The position numbers were made by a program, and so were the translations under genes. A model generated the notes under the pieces. The model made no database searches, had not been told where the DNA came from, and saw only the letters and a program-made list of their open reading frames with translations. Below are positions 6,862 to 14,823 of a DNA stretch of 15,342 nt, one piece after another. This stretch comes from Candidatus Competibacteraceae bacterium. GTDB lineage: Bacteria; Pseudomonadota; Gammaproteobacteria; Competibacterales; Competibacteraceae. The stretch's first letter is position 1, and each line of letters opens with the position of its first letter. The stretch lies in the NCBI GenBank assembly GCA_007120095.1, contig SKOM01000020.1:1-15342 (forward strand), written 5' to 3'.

Positions 6862-8022
6862 CTATTGAACACCCACTGCCAAGGCATCGAGTCGCCCACT
6901 GCGCCCCAACATCAGCACGCTATCGCCGACAACGATGGGTGTGCCAATCAGACCCTCGTGGTCAGTACGGCTGCGAGCGACAATGTCGCCGTTGCTTTTG
7001 TCCAGCCAATGGATATATCCAGCGAAATCACCTATAATAATATGCTCGCCGATGCTGACAGGTGCCGTGGGCTGGCGGCCGCGCAGGGCGGGCTGACGCC
7101 ATAACACCTCGCCGTTATGTCGATTCAAGGCCCAGACTTCGCCGTCGGTATGCGGCAGATACACGGCGCGTTCATCGACGACCAGACCGGCATGAGCAGA
7201 AAAATCCCGGCTCCAGAGTAATTCGCCGCTGTTCATGTCCAGGGCACCGAGTGCCCCCTGATAGGCCACGGCGTACAATACCTCGCCGAACAACTGCGGA
7301 TCCGCATCAATATCGACTAAACGTTCCACCTCAGTGCGCCCGCTGGGCACGGCCAAGCGGCGTTCACCGATGGGGTTGCCACTGGCTAAATCCAGTAGCA
7401 GCAGGCGACCGTCGTCTAAACCGGCGATCATTAGACCCTCGGCCAACAGCGGTGTTGAAGCGCCCCGTAAGGTGAGTACCGGCAAGGTCGTATTATGCCC
7501 CCACAGTCGAGTGCCATCGCTGGCCTGCAAGGCCGTGAATACCCCATCCGCGCTGCGTACGACAATGACCTCGTCAGTGCCGACGGGGGGCGCCAGAACT
7601 TCGCTGGTGACCCGTGAGCGCCAGCGTTCACGGCCGTCGTGTTGTTCTAAGGCAATCACCTCACCGTTCAAGGTACCAACCAGTACTAAATCCGGACTCA
7701 GGCCCACTCCGGCGGTGATCGAGCGCTCGGTGTCAACCTGCCACAGGCGTTGGCCGTTATCGGCGTTCAGAGCACTGACATCGCCGCTTTGCCCGGCGAC
7801 GAACACGCGTCCGCCTTGAGTGGCGGGGCGCAGTTCCGCAAAGCGATCACGCAGTCCAGAGCTGCTGGTGTCCCGCCAACGGTGGTTAACGGGTAGGGGG
7901 GATGACAAGGCCTGTAGTGCAACGGGTTCGGGCAGGTTATCGGCACCGACAAAATAAGCGCCAACCCAGCCGCAGCCACTCAGTCCAATGAAGAGGATGA
8001 ATATTCCAAGGAATCGAAGCAT
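6862..8022 (-). CDS. bamB: Outer-membrane beta-barrel assembly lipoprotein BamB
   Basis: BamB is a lipoprotein of the BAM complex that inserts beta-barrel proteins into the outer membrane, working with BamA. The 386 residues start with a signal peptide and a lipobox LSGC, giving lipidated Cys17. The mature part is a PQQ-like beta-propeller, shown by repeated blades of the type LNADNGQRLWQ, ALEQHDGRERWR, ALQASDGTRLWG, ALDMNSGELLWS and ALNRHNGEVLWR. The length is normal for the family. It starts 11 bases after yfgM and is followed by der, the same order as in E. coli and Pseudomonas. No distinct Shine-Dalgarno is seen, in line with coupled translation. Confidence 0.95.
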   Translation of the reverse strand: MLRFLGIFILFIGLSGCGWVGAYFVGADNLPEPVALQALSSPLPVNHRWRDTSSSGLRDRFAELRPATQGGRVFVAGQSGDVSALNADNGQRLWQVDTERSITAGVGLSPDLVLVGTLNGEVIALEQHDGRERWRSRVTSEVLAPPVGTDEVIVVRSADGVFTALQASDGTRLWGHNTTLPVLTLRGASTPLLAEGLMIAGLDDGRLLLLDLASGNPIGERRLAVPSGRTEVERLVDIDADPQLFGEVLYAVAYQGALGALDMNSGELLWSRDFSAHAGLVVDERAVYLPHTDGEVWALNRHNGEVLWRQPALRGRQPTAPVSIGEHIIIGDFAGYIHWLDKSNGDIVARSRTDHEGLIGTPIVVGDSVLMLGRSGRLDALAVGVQ

Positions 8023-8033
8023 GGCAGGGTTTA

Positions 8034-8657
8034 TTACAGAGTTTCCGGTAGGCTGTCGAGCTTCCAGCGCAGCCGCTGTTGTCCACCGCCGGCGTTCAAC
8101 GCCGTTTCATAAGCCCTGCGCGCCTGATCGAGTTGTTCGCGGGCGCGGTAAACATCGCCTTGCAGCTCAGCGCGTTCGGCAGTGAATTGAACTGCCGTGA
8201 CTTGATCGAGCTGGGTGCTGGCTTGATCGAGCTGCTGTTCGGCCAGCAATACTCGGGCCAGTCTGAGCCGGATAACGGACTGTAATGCCTCGTCTTTGGT
8301 CTGTGCCAGCGCCCATTGTAATTGGCTGATTGCGGCATCCTGCTCACCGGCTTCGATATCTAGTCTGGCGACCAGCAGCGCGCCAAGCACAGCGTAATAG
8401 GTGTTGTCGAATTCATCGGCGAGCACCGTGGCATGCCGACGTACCTGGCTGGTATCACCCAAACTGACAGCTTCCAGCATGGCGCTGTAATATCCGGAAG
8501 CAGCTTCCGCATGGGCTTGGGTGCGGGATTGCCACCACTGCCAGCCACCAATGGCGATCAGCCCGAGGACGACACCGGCGATAATCCCGGGGCCGTTGGT
8601 TTTTAGCCAGTCTTTGATTTTATCAACTTGTTCTTGATCAGAATAATTTGCTGCCAT
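8034..8657 (-). CDS. yfgM: YfgM-type ancillary SecYEG translocon subunit
   Basis: An inner-membrane protein with a short cytoplasmic N-terminus, one transmembrane helix at about residues 24-43 (rich in G, I, V, L and ending WQWWQS) and a periplasmic TPR-like helical domain. E. coli YfgM associates with SecYEG and periplasmic chaperones. The ATG at 8657 gives 207 residues and has GGAG six bases upstream; a TTG at 8663 would add two residues and lacks this. The helical repeats are rich in Ala, Gln and Leu, for example ARLDIEAGEQDAAISQLQWA. It sits between hisS (37 or so bases upstream) and bamB (11 bases downstream), the standard context. Confidence 0.9.
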   Translation of the reverse strand: MAANYSDQEQVDKIKDWLKTNGPGIIAGVVLGLIAIGGWQWWQSRTQAHAEAASGYYSAMLEAVSLGDTSQVRRHATVLADEFDNTYYAVLGALLVARLDIEAGEQDAAISQLQWALAQTKDEALQSVIRLRLARVLLAEQQLDQASTQLDQVTAVQFTAERAELQGDVYRAREQLDQARRAYETALNAGGGQQRLRWKLDSLPETL

Positions 8658-8700
8658 TACCAACTCCGTTACGGTAAATGGTGGGTTTATAAATCGTTGG

Positions 8701-9975
8701 TCAAGTACTTATCTGACGCAGCAGATCGACCAGTGCCGCCTCGGCCAGTGCGTGTTGGGGTTCGGTATGACGCAGAGGTTTCACCCCGATCTTACCGCTC
8801 GCCAGTTCGTCATCGCCCAAGACCAAAGCATAGTGGGCACCACTGCGATCGGCGCGTTTGAACTGATTTTTCAGGCTACCTCCGCCACAGTTGATCGTTA
8901 ACCGTAATCTGGGGAGTTGATCGCGCAACCGTTCGGCCAAAGCCATGCCCTGCTGCTCAGCGCGTGAGCCCACCATGATTAAATAAGCCTGTGGCGAATG
9001 TGCTGAGAGTTTATCTAAGCCGCTGGCAGCGGCTATTAAGACCAGCCGCTCTAAGCCGATGGCAAAACCGATACCGGGGGTTGATCGCCCGCCGAGATGG
9101 GCGACCAGACCGTCATAGCGCCCCCCACCGCAGAAAGTATTTTGGGCGCCGAGGTGATCTCCCACCCATTCGAACACCGTGCGGTTATAATAATCCAGCC
9201 CGCGCACCAGCCGCGGGTTGAGCGTGTAGGGGATGCCGACCTGGTCTAAACGCGCCCGCAGATCCTCAAAATGGCTGGCTGATGCCGCGTCGATGTGATC
9301 GATCAATAGTGGCGCTGCAGCGATGAGTTCAGCCATTTGCGGATTTTTGCTATCGAGAATCCGCAGCGGGTTGCGGTACAGTCGATTGCGGCTATCAGCA
9401 TCCAGTTGTTCATAGTGTTTTTCGAAATAATGAATTAAGTGGTCGCGGTAAGCGGAACGCGATTCAGCTGAGCCGAGCGAATTCAGTTGTAAGTGCACCC
9501 CGGTCAGACCCAGTTCACGCCATAAACGGGCGGTCAGCCCAATCATTTCGGCATCGATATCGGGGCCGGTCAGCCCGAAGGCTTCGACGTTTAACTGGTG
9601 AAACTGGCGACTGCGGCCTTTCTGCGGTTTCTCGTAGCGGAACATTGGCCCCATACACCAGAGCCGCTGAGTTTGGTTGTGCAATAGGCCGTGTTGAATG
9701 CCCGCACGGACAAAGCCCGCCGTGGCTTCAGGGCGCAGGGTAAGACTGTCACCATTGCGGTCGTTAAAGGTGTACATTTCCTTTTCGACGATGTCGGTGA
9801 CTTCACCGATGGAGCGTTTAAACAATTCCGTGGATTCCAGCAATGGAACCCGCATCTCCTGATAACCGTAGCGGTTCAGCAGATTGCGCATAATGGTTTC
9901 GATGCCCGCCCAAAGCGGGGTATCCGTTGGCAGGATGTCATTCATGCCACGGATGGCTTGCAGAGTGTGCGCCAT
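8701..9975 (-). CDS. hisS: Histidyl-tRNA synthetase
   Basis: HisS charges tRNA-His with histidine in the cytoplasm. The 424-residue class II synthetase is the usual bacterial length. Visible motifs are the N-terminal AIRGMNDILP (7-16), TLRPEATAG (79-87), motif 2 with FRYEKPQKGRSRQFHQ (112-127), the histidine-specific LVRGLDYYN (256-264) with Arg258, GGGRYDGL (283-290), and motif 3 GIGFAIGLERL (301-311) with Arg310. A C-terminal anticodon-binding domain follows. AGGA lies five bases before the ATG, a good ribosome binding site. The gene follows rodZ by 35 bases, with no ispG between them, unlike the usual order. Confidence 0.97.
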   Translation of the reverse strand: MAHTLQAIRGMNDILPTDTPLWAGIETIMRNLLNRYGYQEMRVPLLESTELFKRSIGEVTDIVEKEMYTFNDRNGDSLTLRPEATAGFVRAGIQHGLLHNQTQRLWCMGPMFRYEKPQKGRSRQFHQLNVEAFGLTGPDIDAEMIGLTARLWRELGLTGVHLQLNSLGSAESRSAYRDHLIHYFEKHYEQLDADSRNRLYRNPLRILDSKNPQMAELIAAAPLLIDHIDAASASHFEDLRARLDQVGIPYTLNPRLVRGLDYYNRTVFEWVGDHLGAQNTFCGGGRYDGLVAHLGGRSTPGIGFAIGLERLVLIAAASGLDKLSAHSPQAYLIMVGSRAEQQGMALAERLRDQLPRLRLTINCGGGSLKNQFKRADRSGAHYALVLGDDELASGKIGVKPLRHTEPQHALAEAALVDLLRQIST

Positions 9976-10010
9976 ACCGATCCTGTGTGAGCTACCGCGT
10001 TAAAGTCAAT

Positions 10011-11015
10011 TCACTGCGCGTCATTGTGCGAGGTATCCAAGGTGAAGCGGTTGACGCTACCGCGACTGGGGATGTGAACGGCAGGTTCCACATATTGTCC
10101 ATTAAATGTAATCTGTGCTGCGGGCGCATTGCCAAGGCGGATGGAAAAAGGTGCCGTACCCTGTACCACGCGGCGATCATTGGCACCGAGCAAGGCATAG
10201 ACCAGTCGGCGGCCGTCGGCGTCGTACACTTCAACCCAGCACTCGTCGGTGAACTCCAGTACCAGTTCGTGCTCGTTGATCACTGGCTCTGGTGGCTGTA
10301 TTGCCTCCAACGACTCAACTTCCGAAGCGATCGCCGAGCCCATGGCGGTCAGTCCATTGCTGCGACTCGATAATGGGCCAGATGACGTTACCGGAAGCTG
10401 TGTTGATGTCGACGATTGAACCGTATCCGGTTCGGGTTCTGAAAGCGCGAGAGCTATATGGTCGGTATGGTTACTCGCTTGTGCTTCAGCTTCAGCTTGT
10501 AGGCCCGGTGTTTCAATCATAATAGGTGGCACCGGTGATGACTCGGCCGTCAATTGGTCGGGATTGATACCGGTTAGCTCAAATCCCTGCGGCAACGTGG
10601 CACCGTCAGCATTGAGTTCCGGTAGCTGTTGGGTTACTGTCCAGCCCAACCAGCCGATCAGCGCAAGCGCCGCCGGATAAGAAAGCCAGCGCAGATCACC
10701 GGAACCCGCCTGGGGGCGCAGGGTATCGGCAACCCGTAGCGGTGGTGGATTGTCAATGCCGAGTGCTTTGAAGCGGCCAAGTACTTCGTGTTCGGCCAGT
10801 CCGAGTAACTCGCCGTAGCGCAATAAATACATACGAATGAACACGGGTGCGCCCAGTGCCGGGTAGTTGTCAGTCTCCAGTGCCTGGATGATGGCAGGGC
10901 GGGTACGAATCCGGCGTGCAGCGAGGGCGATGTCAAAGCCGTGCGCAAGACGCGCTTCGCGCAGCCAAGCACCTAGAGATTCCTGATCGTTGAGATCAGG
11001 CTTGGAAATAGTCAT
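10011..11015 (-). CDS. rodZ: Cell-shape protein RodZ (helix-turn-helix, single transmembrane, DUF4115)
   Basis: RodZ links the MreB cytoskeleton to the peptidoglycan elongation machinery in rod-shaped cells. The 334-residue protein has the typical layout: an N-terminal HTH-like domain (about 13-85: LGAWLREARLAHGF, AARRIRTRPAIIQALE), a basic patch, a transmembrane helix at about 110-128 (WLSYPAALALIGWLGWTV), a long low-complexity periplasmic linker, and a C-terminal DUF4115 domain with the characteristic CWVEVYDADGRRLVY. The ATG overlaps the pilW stop in ATGA (11015-11012), implying coupled translation. MreB itself is not in this window. Confidence 0.93.
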   Translation of the reverse strand: MTISKPDLNDQESLGAWLREARLAHGFDIALAARRIRTRPAIIQALETDNYPALGAPVFIRMYLLRYGELLGLAEHEVLGRFKALGIDNPPPLRVADTLRPQAGSGDLRWLSYPAALALIGWLGWTVTQQLPELNADGATLPQGFELTGINPDQLTAESSPVPPIMIETPGLQAEAEAQASNHTDHIALALSEPEPDTVQSSTSTQLPVTSSGPLSSRSNGLTAMGSAIASEVESLEAIQPPEPVINEHELVLEFTDECWVEVYDADGRRLVYALLGANDRRVVQGTAPFSIRLGNAPAAQITFNGQYVEPAVHIPSRGSVNRFTLDTSHNDAQ

Positions 11016-11761
11016 GGCAGGTCAGTAGTCGTTGTGGCTCTGGCCGAGCTGGAAAGATGTGAGCGTAATAAATCGGAGTAATATTCCTGCATTTGCGGGT
11101 TACCTAGATTCTGCTCGATCGCAACCGCCAGTTCCAGGCTTTCAGAGGTAAAACGATTGCGGCGATGATAGCGTTCCAGATAGTTTTGTGCCGCCTGGTA
11201 CTGATTTAAATCATAGCTGACACTGGCGATTTCAAACAGAGTGCTGCTGGCGAATGCATTATGTTCTAAAGCCTGGCGAAAATCACGCTCCGCCTGGGGC
11301 AAATTCCCAGCGATGCGGGAGCACACTCCAGCACCGGTATAAGCCGTCTCGGGTGTATCTTGGTTAGCGGCGGTCGCGGCTTCTAAAAACAGTGCGCGTC
11401 CTTGATCCGTGTCTTCGGCGGAGCACAGCAGCCGCCCGAGATTCATTTTCGCCAGCAGATAATTCGGTCGAATCTCTAAAGCCCGCCGATAATGGCGTTC
11501 CGCCAACGAGGGTTCGCCGGTTTCTTCGTGTAACACCCCCAAGGCATTTTCAGCCTCCGCCAGGCGATTATCGAATTGCAAAGCGCGGCGTAATTTGTCC
11601 TGGGCAATTTCAAACCGGCCACTTTGCATATAACCGATACCCAATTGCAAGTTCAGACGCGCGGCTTCGTTTTGGCCAGGGCTGCCTGCTGGGTCGTGCG
11701 TCGTTGCGCAGCCAGCCAGCAAGACGACTGTGAGCAAAAGGGTGCTGATGTTACGTTTCAT
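11012..11761 (-). CDS. pilW: Type IV pilus biogenesis lipoprotein PilW/PilF
   Basis: An outer-membrane pilotin-type lipoprotein that in relatives is needed for assembly of the PilQ secretin. The 249 residues begin with a signal peptide and lipobox LAGC, with lipidated Cys18. About six TPR units follow, for example NLQLGIGYMQSGRFEIAQDKLRRAL and NALGVLHEETGEPSLAERHYRRAL. Placement between rlmN and rodZ is the standard site for pilF/pilW in Pseudomonas and relatives. It starts 21 bases after the rlmN stop and overlaps rodZ by four bases. It implies that the organism has type IV pili, though no other pil gene is present here. Confidence 0.9.
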   Translation of the reverse strand: MKRNISTLLLTVVLLAGCATTHDPAGSPGQNEAARLNLQLGIGYMQSGRFEIAQDKLRRALQFDNRLAEAENALGVLHEETGEPSLAERHYRRALEIRPNYLLAKMNLGRLLCSAEDTDQGRALFLEAATAANQDTPETAYTGAGVCSRIAGNLPQAERDFRQALEHNAFASSTLFEIASVSYDLNQYQAAQNYLERYHRRNRFTSESLELAVAIEQNLGNPQMQEYYSDLLRSHLSSSARATTTTDLP

Positions 11762-11782
11762 GCTCTAAGGTCTCATAAGCAT

Positions 11783-12865
11783 CTATCCCGCCATGCGTAA
11801 ATGCATTTGGCGGCGACTACGATCCTCTACTTGTCCGGCCAGTTGACCGCAAGCGGCCTCGATGTCCTCGCCTCGCGTTTTGCGGGTCACCGTGGTCAGA
11901 TCATGAGCGGTTAAAATGTGCCGAAAACGATCAATCACCGCCGGTGGGGAACGCCGATAACGAGCTTGGGGAAAGGGGTTGAACGGAATGAGATTCACCT
12001 TGGAGGGGATGTCCCGCAACAAAGTGACCAATTCGCGGGCATGAGCCTCACTATCGTTGACCCCATCCAACATGACATATTCCCAGGTGATACGGCGTGG
12101 CTGTAAACCTTGAATATAAGCCTTGCAAGCGGCCATTAACTCCGCCAGCGGATAGCGCTGGTTCAGTGGTACCAGTTGATTACGCAGCGCATCATTCGGT
12201 GCATGCAGCGATACCGCCAGACTGACATCGGACACTTCACGCAGTTTATAGATTGCCGGCACCACCCCTGAAGTACTTAAGGTCACCCGGCGTTTAGATA
12301 AACCGAAAGCCAAATCATCCTGCATTAAACTGAGCGCCGGGACGACATTTTTGAAATTATACAGCGGCTCGCCCATCCCCATGAGTACGACATTGGTTAT
12401 TTCACGGCTGCCGGCTCGTCCGCCACCCAGCGCTTGGTGAGCCAGCCAGAGCTGGCCGATGATTTCAGCAGTGGAGAGATTGCGGTTAAAACCCTGTTGA
12501 GCGGTAGCACAGAAGCTGCAACTGAGAATACAGCCCACCTGCGACGACACGCATAAGGTGCCACGATCCCCTTCGGGGATAAACACCGTTTCGATGCAAT
12601 TGCCGCCTGCGAGCTGTACCAGCCATTTGCGAGTGCCGTCCACGGATACCCGTTCGTATAACAAGCGTGGCGGGCGGACTTCAGCCAACGCATCCAACTG
12701 AACTCGCAAAGCTTTGGATAAATTGGTCATGGCGGCGAAATCGGTAATGCCTTCGTGATAAATCCATTTCATCACCTGTTCGGCTCGGAAGCGTTGCTCC
12801 CCCAGCTCCAGGAAAAAAGCTTGTAGCGCCGGACGATCTAAATCCAACAGATTGACCTTGTTCAT
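11783..12865 (-). CDS. rlmN: Dual-specificity 23S rRNA/tRNA adenine-C2 methyltransferase RlmN
   Basis: A radical SAM enzyme that methylates C2 of A2503 in 23S rRNA and A37 in some tRNAs. The 360-residue protein has the CX3CX2C cluster motif at Cys112, Cys116 and Cys119. The two further catalytic cysteines of the family are Cys105 (in TLCVSSQVG) and Cys339 (in IEAACGQLAG), matching E. coli Cys118 and Cys355. GMGEPL and the SLHAPNDALR stretch are also typical. It starts 33 bases after the ndk stop with no clear Shine-Dalgarno, and is followed by pilW. All features point to an intact enzyme. Confidence 0.97.
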   Translation of the reverse strand: MNKVNLLDLDRPALQAFFLELGEQRFRAEQVMKWIYHEGITDFAAMTNLSKALRVQLDALAEVRPPRLLYERVSVDGTRKWLVQLAGGNCIETVFIPEGDRGTLCVSSQVGCILSCSFCATAQQGFNRNLSTAEIIGQLWLAHQALGGGRAGSREITNVVLMGMGEPLYNFKNVVPALSLMQDDLAFGLSKRRVTLSTSGVVPAIYKLREVSDVSLAVSLHAPNDALRNQLVPLNQRYPLAELMAACKAYIQGLQPRRITWEYVMLDGVNDSEAHARELVTLLRDIPSKVNLIPFNPFPQARYRRSPPAVIDRFRHILTAHDLTTVTRKTRGEDIEAACGQLAGQVEDRSRRQMHLRMAG

Positions 12866-12898
12866 AAGCGGTTTTGGCGGTGAGACGTTGTCACTCGT

Positions 12899-13330
12899 TC
12901 AGCGGGTGCGCGGGTGAATCTGATCGTAATTGAAGAAAAAAGCGATTTCAGTGGCGGCGGTATCGGGGCCATCGGAGCCGTGGACGGCGTTTTCTTCGAC
13001 ATTATGTGCAAAATCGGCGCGAATAGTGCCTGGTGCAGCTTTTTGCGGATCGGTCGCGCCCATGATTTCACGGTGTTTGGCGATGGCATTTTCACCTTCT
13101 AGGATTTGCACCATAATCGGACCGGATGTCATGAAGGCGACTAATTCATGAAAAAAAGGCCGTTCACGATGCACAGCATAGAACTGCTCGGCCTGCTCAC
13201 GGCTGGCGTGGAGCATCCGCGCAGCAACGATGCGCAGGCCATTACTTTCAAAGCGATCATAGATTTTGCCGATCACATTCTTGCTGACGGCATCGGGCTT
13301 GATGATAGACAGGGTGCGTTCAATAGGCAT
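12899..13330 (-). CDS. ndk: Nucleoside diphosphate kinase
   Basis: Ndk transfers the gamma-phosphate of ATP to nucleoside diphosphates, keeping NTP and dNTP pools balanced. The 143-residue protein is standard length. Lys11 in TLSIIKPDAV contacts phosphate, and His117 in NAVHGSD is the phosphorylated catalytic residue. GGAG lies about seven bases upstream of the ATG, a good ribosome binding site. A TATAAT lies 36 bases upstream, so ndk probably heads the downstream block of rlmN, pilW, rodZ, hisS, yfgM, bamB and der. Confidence 0.97.
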   Translation of the reverse strand: MPIERTLSIIKPDAVSKNVIGKIYDRFESNGLRIVAARMLHASREQAEQFYAVHRERPFFHELVAFMTSGPIMVQILEGENAIAKHREIMGATDPQKAAPGTIRADFAHNVEENAVHGSDGPDTAATEIAFFFNYDQIHPRTR

Positions 13331-13365
13331 GGTTACTCCAGTGTCTTAACTGATCATCGTTGTAC

Positions 13366-13371
13366 ATTATA
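13366..13371 (-). promoter_or_regulatory. Probable -10 element upstream of ndk
   Basis: The minus strand reads TATAAT at 13371-13366, a perfect match to the sigma-70 -10 consensus, 35 bases before the ndk start. No good -35 hexamer sits 16-18 bases upstream, so the promoter may be weak, activator-dependent, or a chance match. Its place at the head of the conserved block favours it being real. Confidence 0.45.
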
Positions 13372-13383
13372 AATCCCGGTTTT

Positions 13384-13509
13384 TCAGGACGGGACAGACC
13401 AAAGTTTACTGATCAGATGCGATAATACCACAGGCGCATAATCCAGCGATTGATCTTGGGACAGACTGTCGGGTACTGCCAAGCAGGGCGCAATCGCTGT
13501 GCGGCGCAT
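13384..13509 (-). CDS. Possible small ORF between the polyamine-binding protein gene and ndk
   Basis: An ATG at 13509 opens 41 codons ending TGA at 13384, in the 208-base gap between the potD/potF-like gene and ndk. The product, starting MRRTAIAPCLAV, is unrecognised, with a mildly hydrophobic LDYAPVVLSHLISKLW stretch near its end and no signal peptide or motif. A weak GAG precedes the start by a few bases. It could equally be a chance open frame; the ndk -10 element lies just beyond its end. I see no terminator in this gap. Confidence 0.2.
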   Translation of the reverse strand: MRRTAIAPCLAVPDSLSQDQSLDYAPVVLSHLISKLWSVPS

Positions 13510-13538
13510 TGCTCGTTCAACACAGCCTCGGTGATGGT

Positions 13539-14576
13539 TCAGCGCAGTAATTCCGTCCAAATCTGAGTATAAATCGCGTTGACCTCGGGTGGGCAACTGA
13601 TGCTGAAGCGTCCTGCCGCCTGCAACTCTTCGGGAATGATAATTTCGGGCGCTGTGCGCATGACGGCGTCCATATAGGCCTCCGAGCCCATAATACCATT
13701 GGCGTAGCGGGTGAAATTGGAAATCAAAGCCGCATTTTCTGGTTCCATAACAAAATTTAAGAACGTGTGGGCATGATCTGCATTGACCGCATCGGCCAGA
13801 ATAACCGCATTATCCATCCACACGGGAAAACCGGTCTGCGGATAGCCGTAAACGATATCTTCGTTTAACAGCCGTGCCCGCATGCTCGCTCCGTTCCAAT
13901 AAACTCCGGCAGCCATATCGCCGGCGGCATAGGCGTCCACCGTACCGTAATCCATGGCAATCCAATGGGGTTTGGCCGCGACCAGTGCATCGCGTACCTG
14001 ACGCAGAATGTTCCGATCATCAGTACACGGTTCACCGCCAACATAACGGATAGTCAGATGCATGATATCGGTCATTTCCGGAATCACATTGACCCGGCCT
14101 TGTAATTCCGGAGGGGGATCGAGAAAAATCTCGGCGGTGTGGGGGTTACCCGAGTAAACCGCAGAATTGACAATCACCCCGGTTGTGCCCCAGGCCCAGG
14201 GGACAGAATAGCGGCGACCGGGATCAAACGGCACCTCCATCCAGCGCGGCTCGACATTAGCGATATTCGGCAGCCGTTCATGATCGAGTTCCTGTACCAG
14301 ACCTTCTTCAATCCACACAGGAATGTAATTATTCGACGGCACGACAATGTCAAAACCATGGCCACCGGCTTTAATCCGTGCCAGAGCGGTTTCGTTACTG
14401 TCGAAATCAGTCACGGTGACGCCGATGCCGGTTTCGGCCTGGAAACGCTCGATCAACTCAGGGCTGGTGTAATTGCCCCAATTGTAAAGGTTCAGTTGGC
14501 CATCAGCTTGGGCCAATGAGGCGGAGGTCAGCAGGGCTGCCGCGCCAAATCTCAGTAGTTTGCGGCTATAAGTCAT
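13539..14576 (-). CDS. PotD/PotF-type polyamine ABC transporter substrate-binding protein
   Basis: A periplasmic binding protein for spermidine or putrescine, or a related polyamine. With the ATG at 14576 it has 345 residues: a Sec signal peptide (KLLRFGAAALLTSASLAQA, cleavage before about Asp25) and then LNLYNWGNYTSPELIERFQ, the usual opening of the mature domain. Trp253 and Asp255 in VWMD correspond to ligand-binding residues of E. coli PotF/PotD. A second ATG at 14585 is too close to the AGGA (two bases); 14576 is 11 bases from it. The ORF could also open at a non-ATG codon at 14624, which would hide the signal peptide. No ABC ATPase or permease genes are nearby, so it is an orphan here. 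Which polyamine it binds cannot be told. Confidence 0.88.
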   Translation of the reverse strand: MTYSRKLLRFGAAALLTSASLAQADGQLNLYNWGNYTSPELIERFQAETGIGVTVTDFDSNETALARIKAGGHGFDIVVPSNNYIPVWIEEGLVQELDHERLPNIANVEPRWMEVPFDPGRRYSVPWAWGTTGVIVNSAVYSGNPHTAEIFLDPPPELQGRVNVIPEMTDIMHLTIRYVGGEPCTDDRNILRQVRDALVAAKPHWIAMDYGTVDAYAAGDMAAGVYWNGASMRARLLNEDIVYGYPQTGFPVWMDNAVILADAVNADHAHTFLNFVMEPENAALISNFTRYANGIMGSEAYMDAVMRTAPEIIIPEELQAAGRFSISCPPEVNAIYTQIWTELLR

Positions 14577-14704
14577 AGCAGTCATTATCCTAATCGGTGG
14601 TCGATATAAACAGAAGGGTGGCAAAGTGTATCTTGATCACTGCGGACATGGAATGCCTTTTGGTATTAACCGATAATTTTTAAAATTCTGTGTTGACCTG
14701 GTAA

Positions 14705-14821
14705 TTAATCCACTACTGTTTTAATCGCCCGTAGGGCATCCTGCATATTCCTCCAGGCGAAAAATTTTTCGCCCCGACCGGTGGCGTGTACTGTCAGCGT
14801 GGCGACGTTCCAGCCGCTCAC
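14705..14821 (-). CDS. Possible small ORF immediately after ilvE
   Basis: A GTG at 14821, two bases after the ilvE stop, opens 38 codons ending TAA at 14705. The unrecognised product begins MSGWNVATLTVHATGRGEKF and ends in a possible amphipathic helix (MQDALRAIKTVVD). An internal ATG at 14746 has GGAGG three bases upstream and would give only 13 residues. The close spacing would suit translational coupling to ilvE, but the length is short and there is no family evidence. It could be a chance frame or a remnant. Confidence 0.25.
   Translation of the reverse strand: MSGWNVATLTVHATGRGEKFFAWRNMQDALRAIKTVVD
14756..14773. repeat. Perfect 18-base palindrome downstream of ilvE
   Basis: GGCGAAAAATTTTTCGCC is fully self-complementary. 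It lies 51 bases beyond the ilvE stop and upstream of the polyamine-binding protein gene. As RNA it could fold with a small A/U loop over a GGCG/CGCC base; as DNA it could be a protein-binding site. No T-run follows the structure on the minus strand, so a terminator role is uncertain. The rest of the 247-base gap (14577-14823) holds the small ORF and the polyamine-gene leader, in which I see no convincing promoter. Confidence 0.5.
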
Positions 14822-14823
14822 GG

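Noticed and set aside
5414..6862. The 11-base match AAATGATCATC at about 5414 and 6852 flanking der as a direct repeat or attachment site
   Set aside because: It is short, contains the palindrome TGATCA, and der between the copies is a core gene, so chance is the best explanation.
7334..7819. Plus-strand open frame of 161 codons opposite bamB
   Set aside because: It is a shadow of the clearly real BamB frame; it has no recognisable family and Arg/Ser/Pro-rich composition typical of antisense frames.
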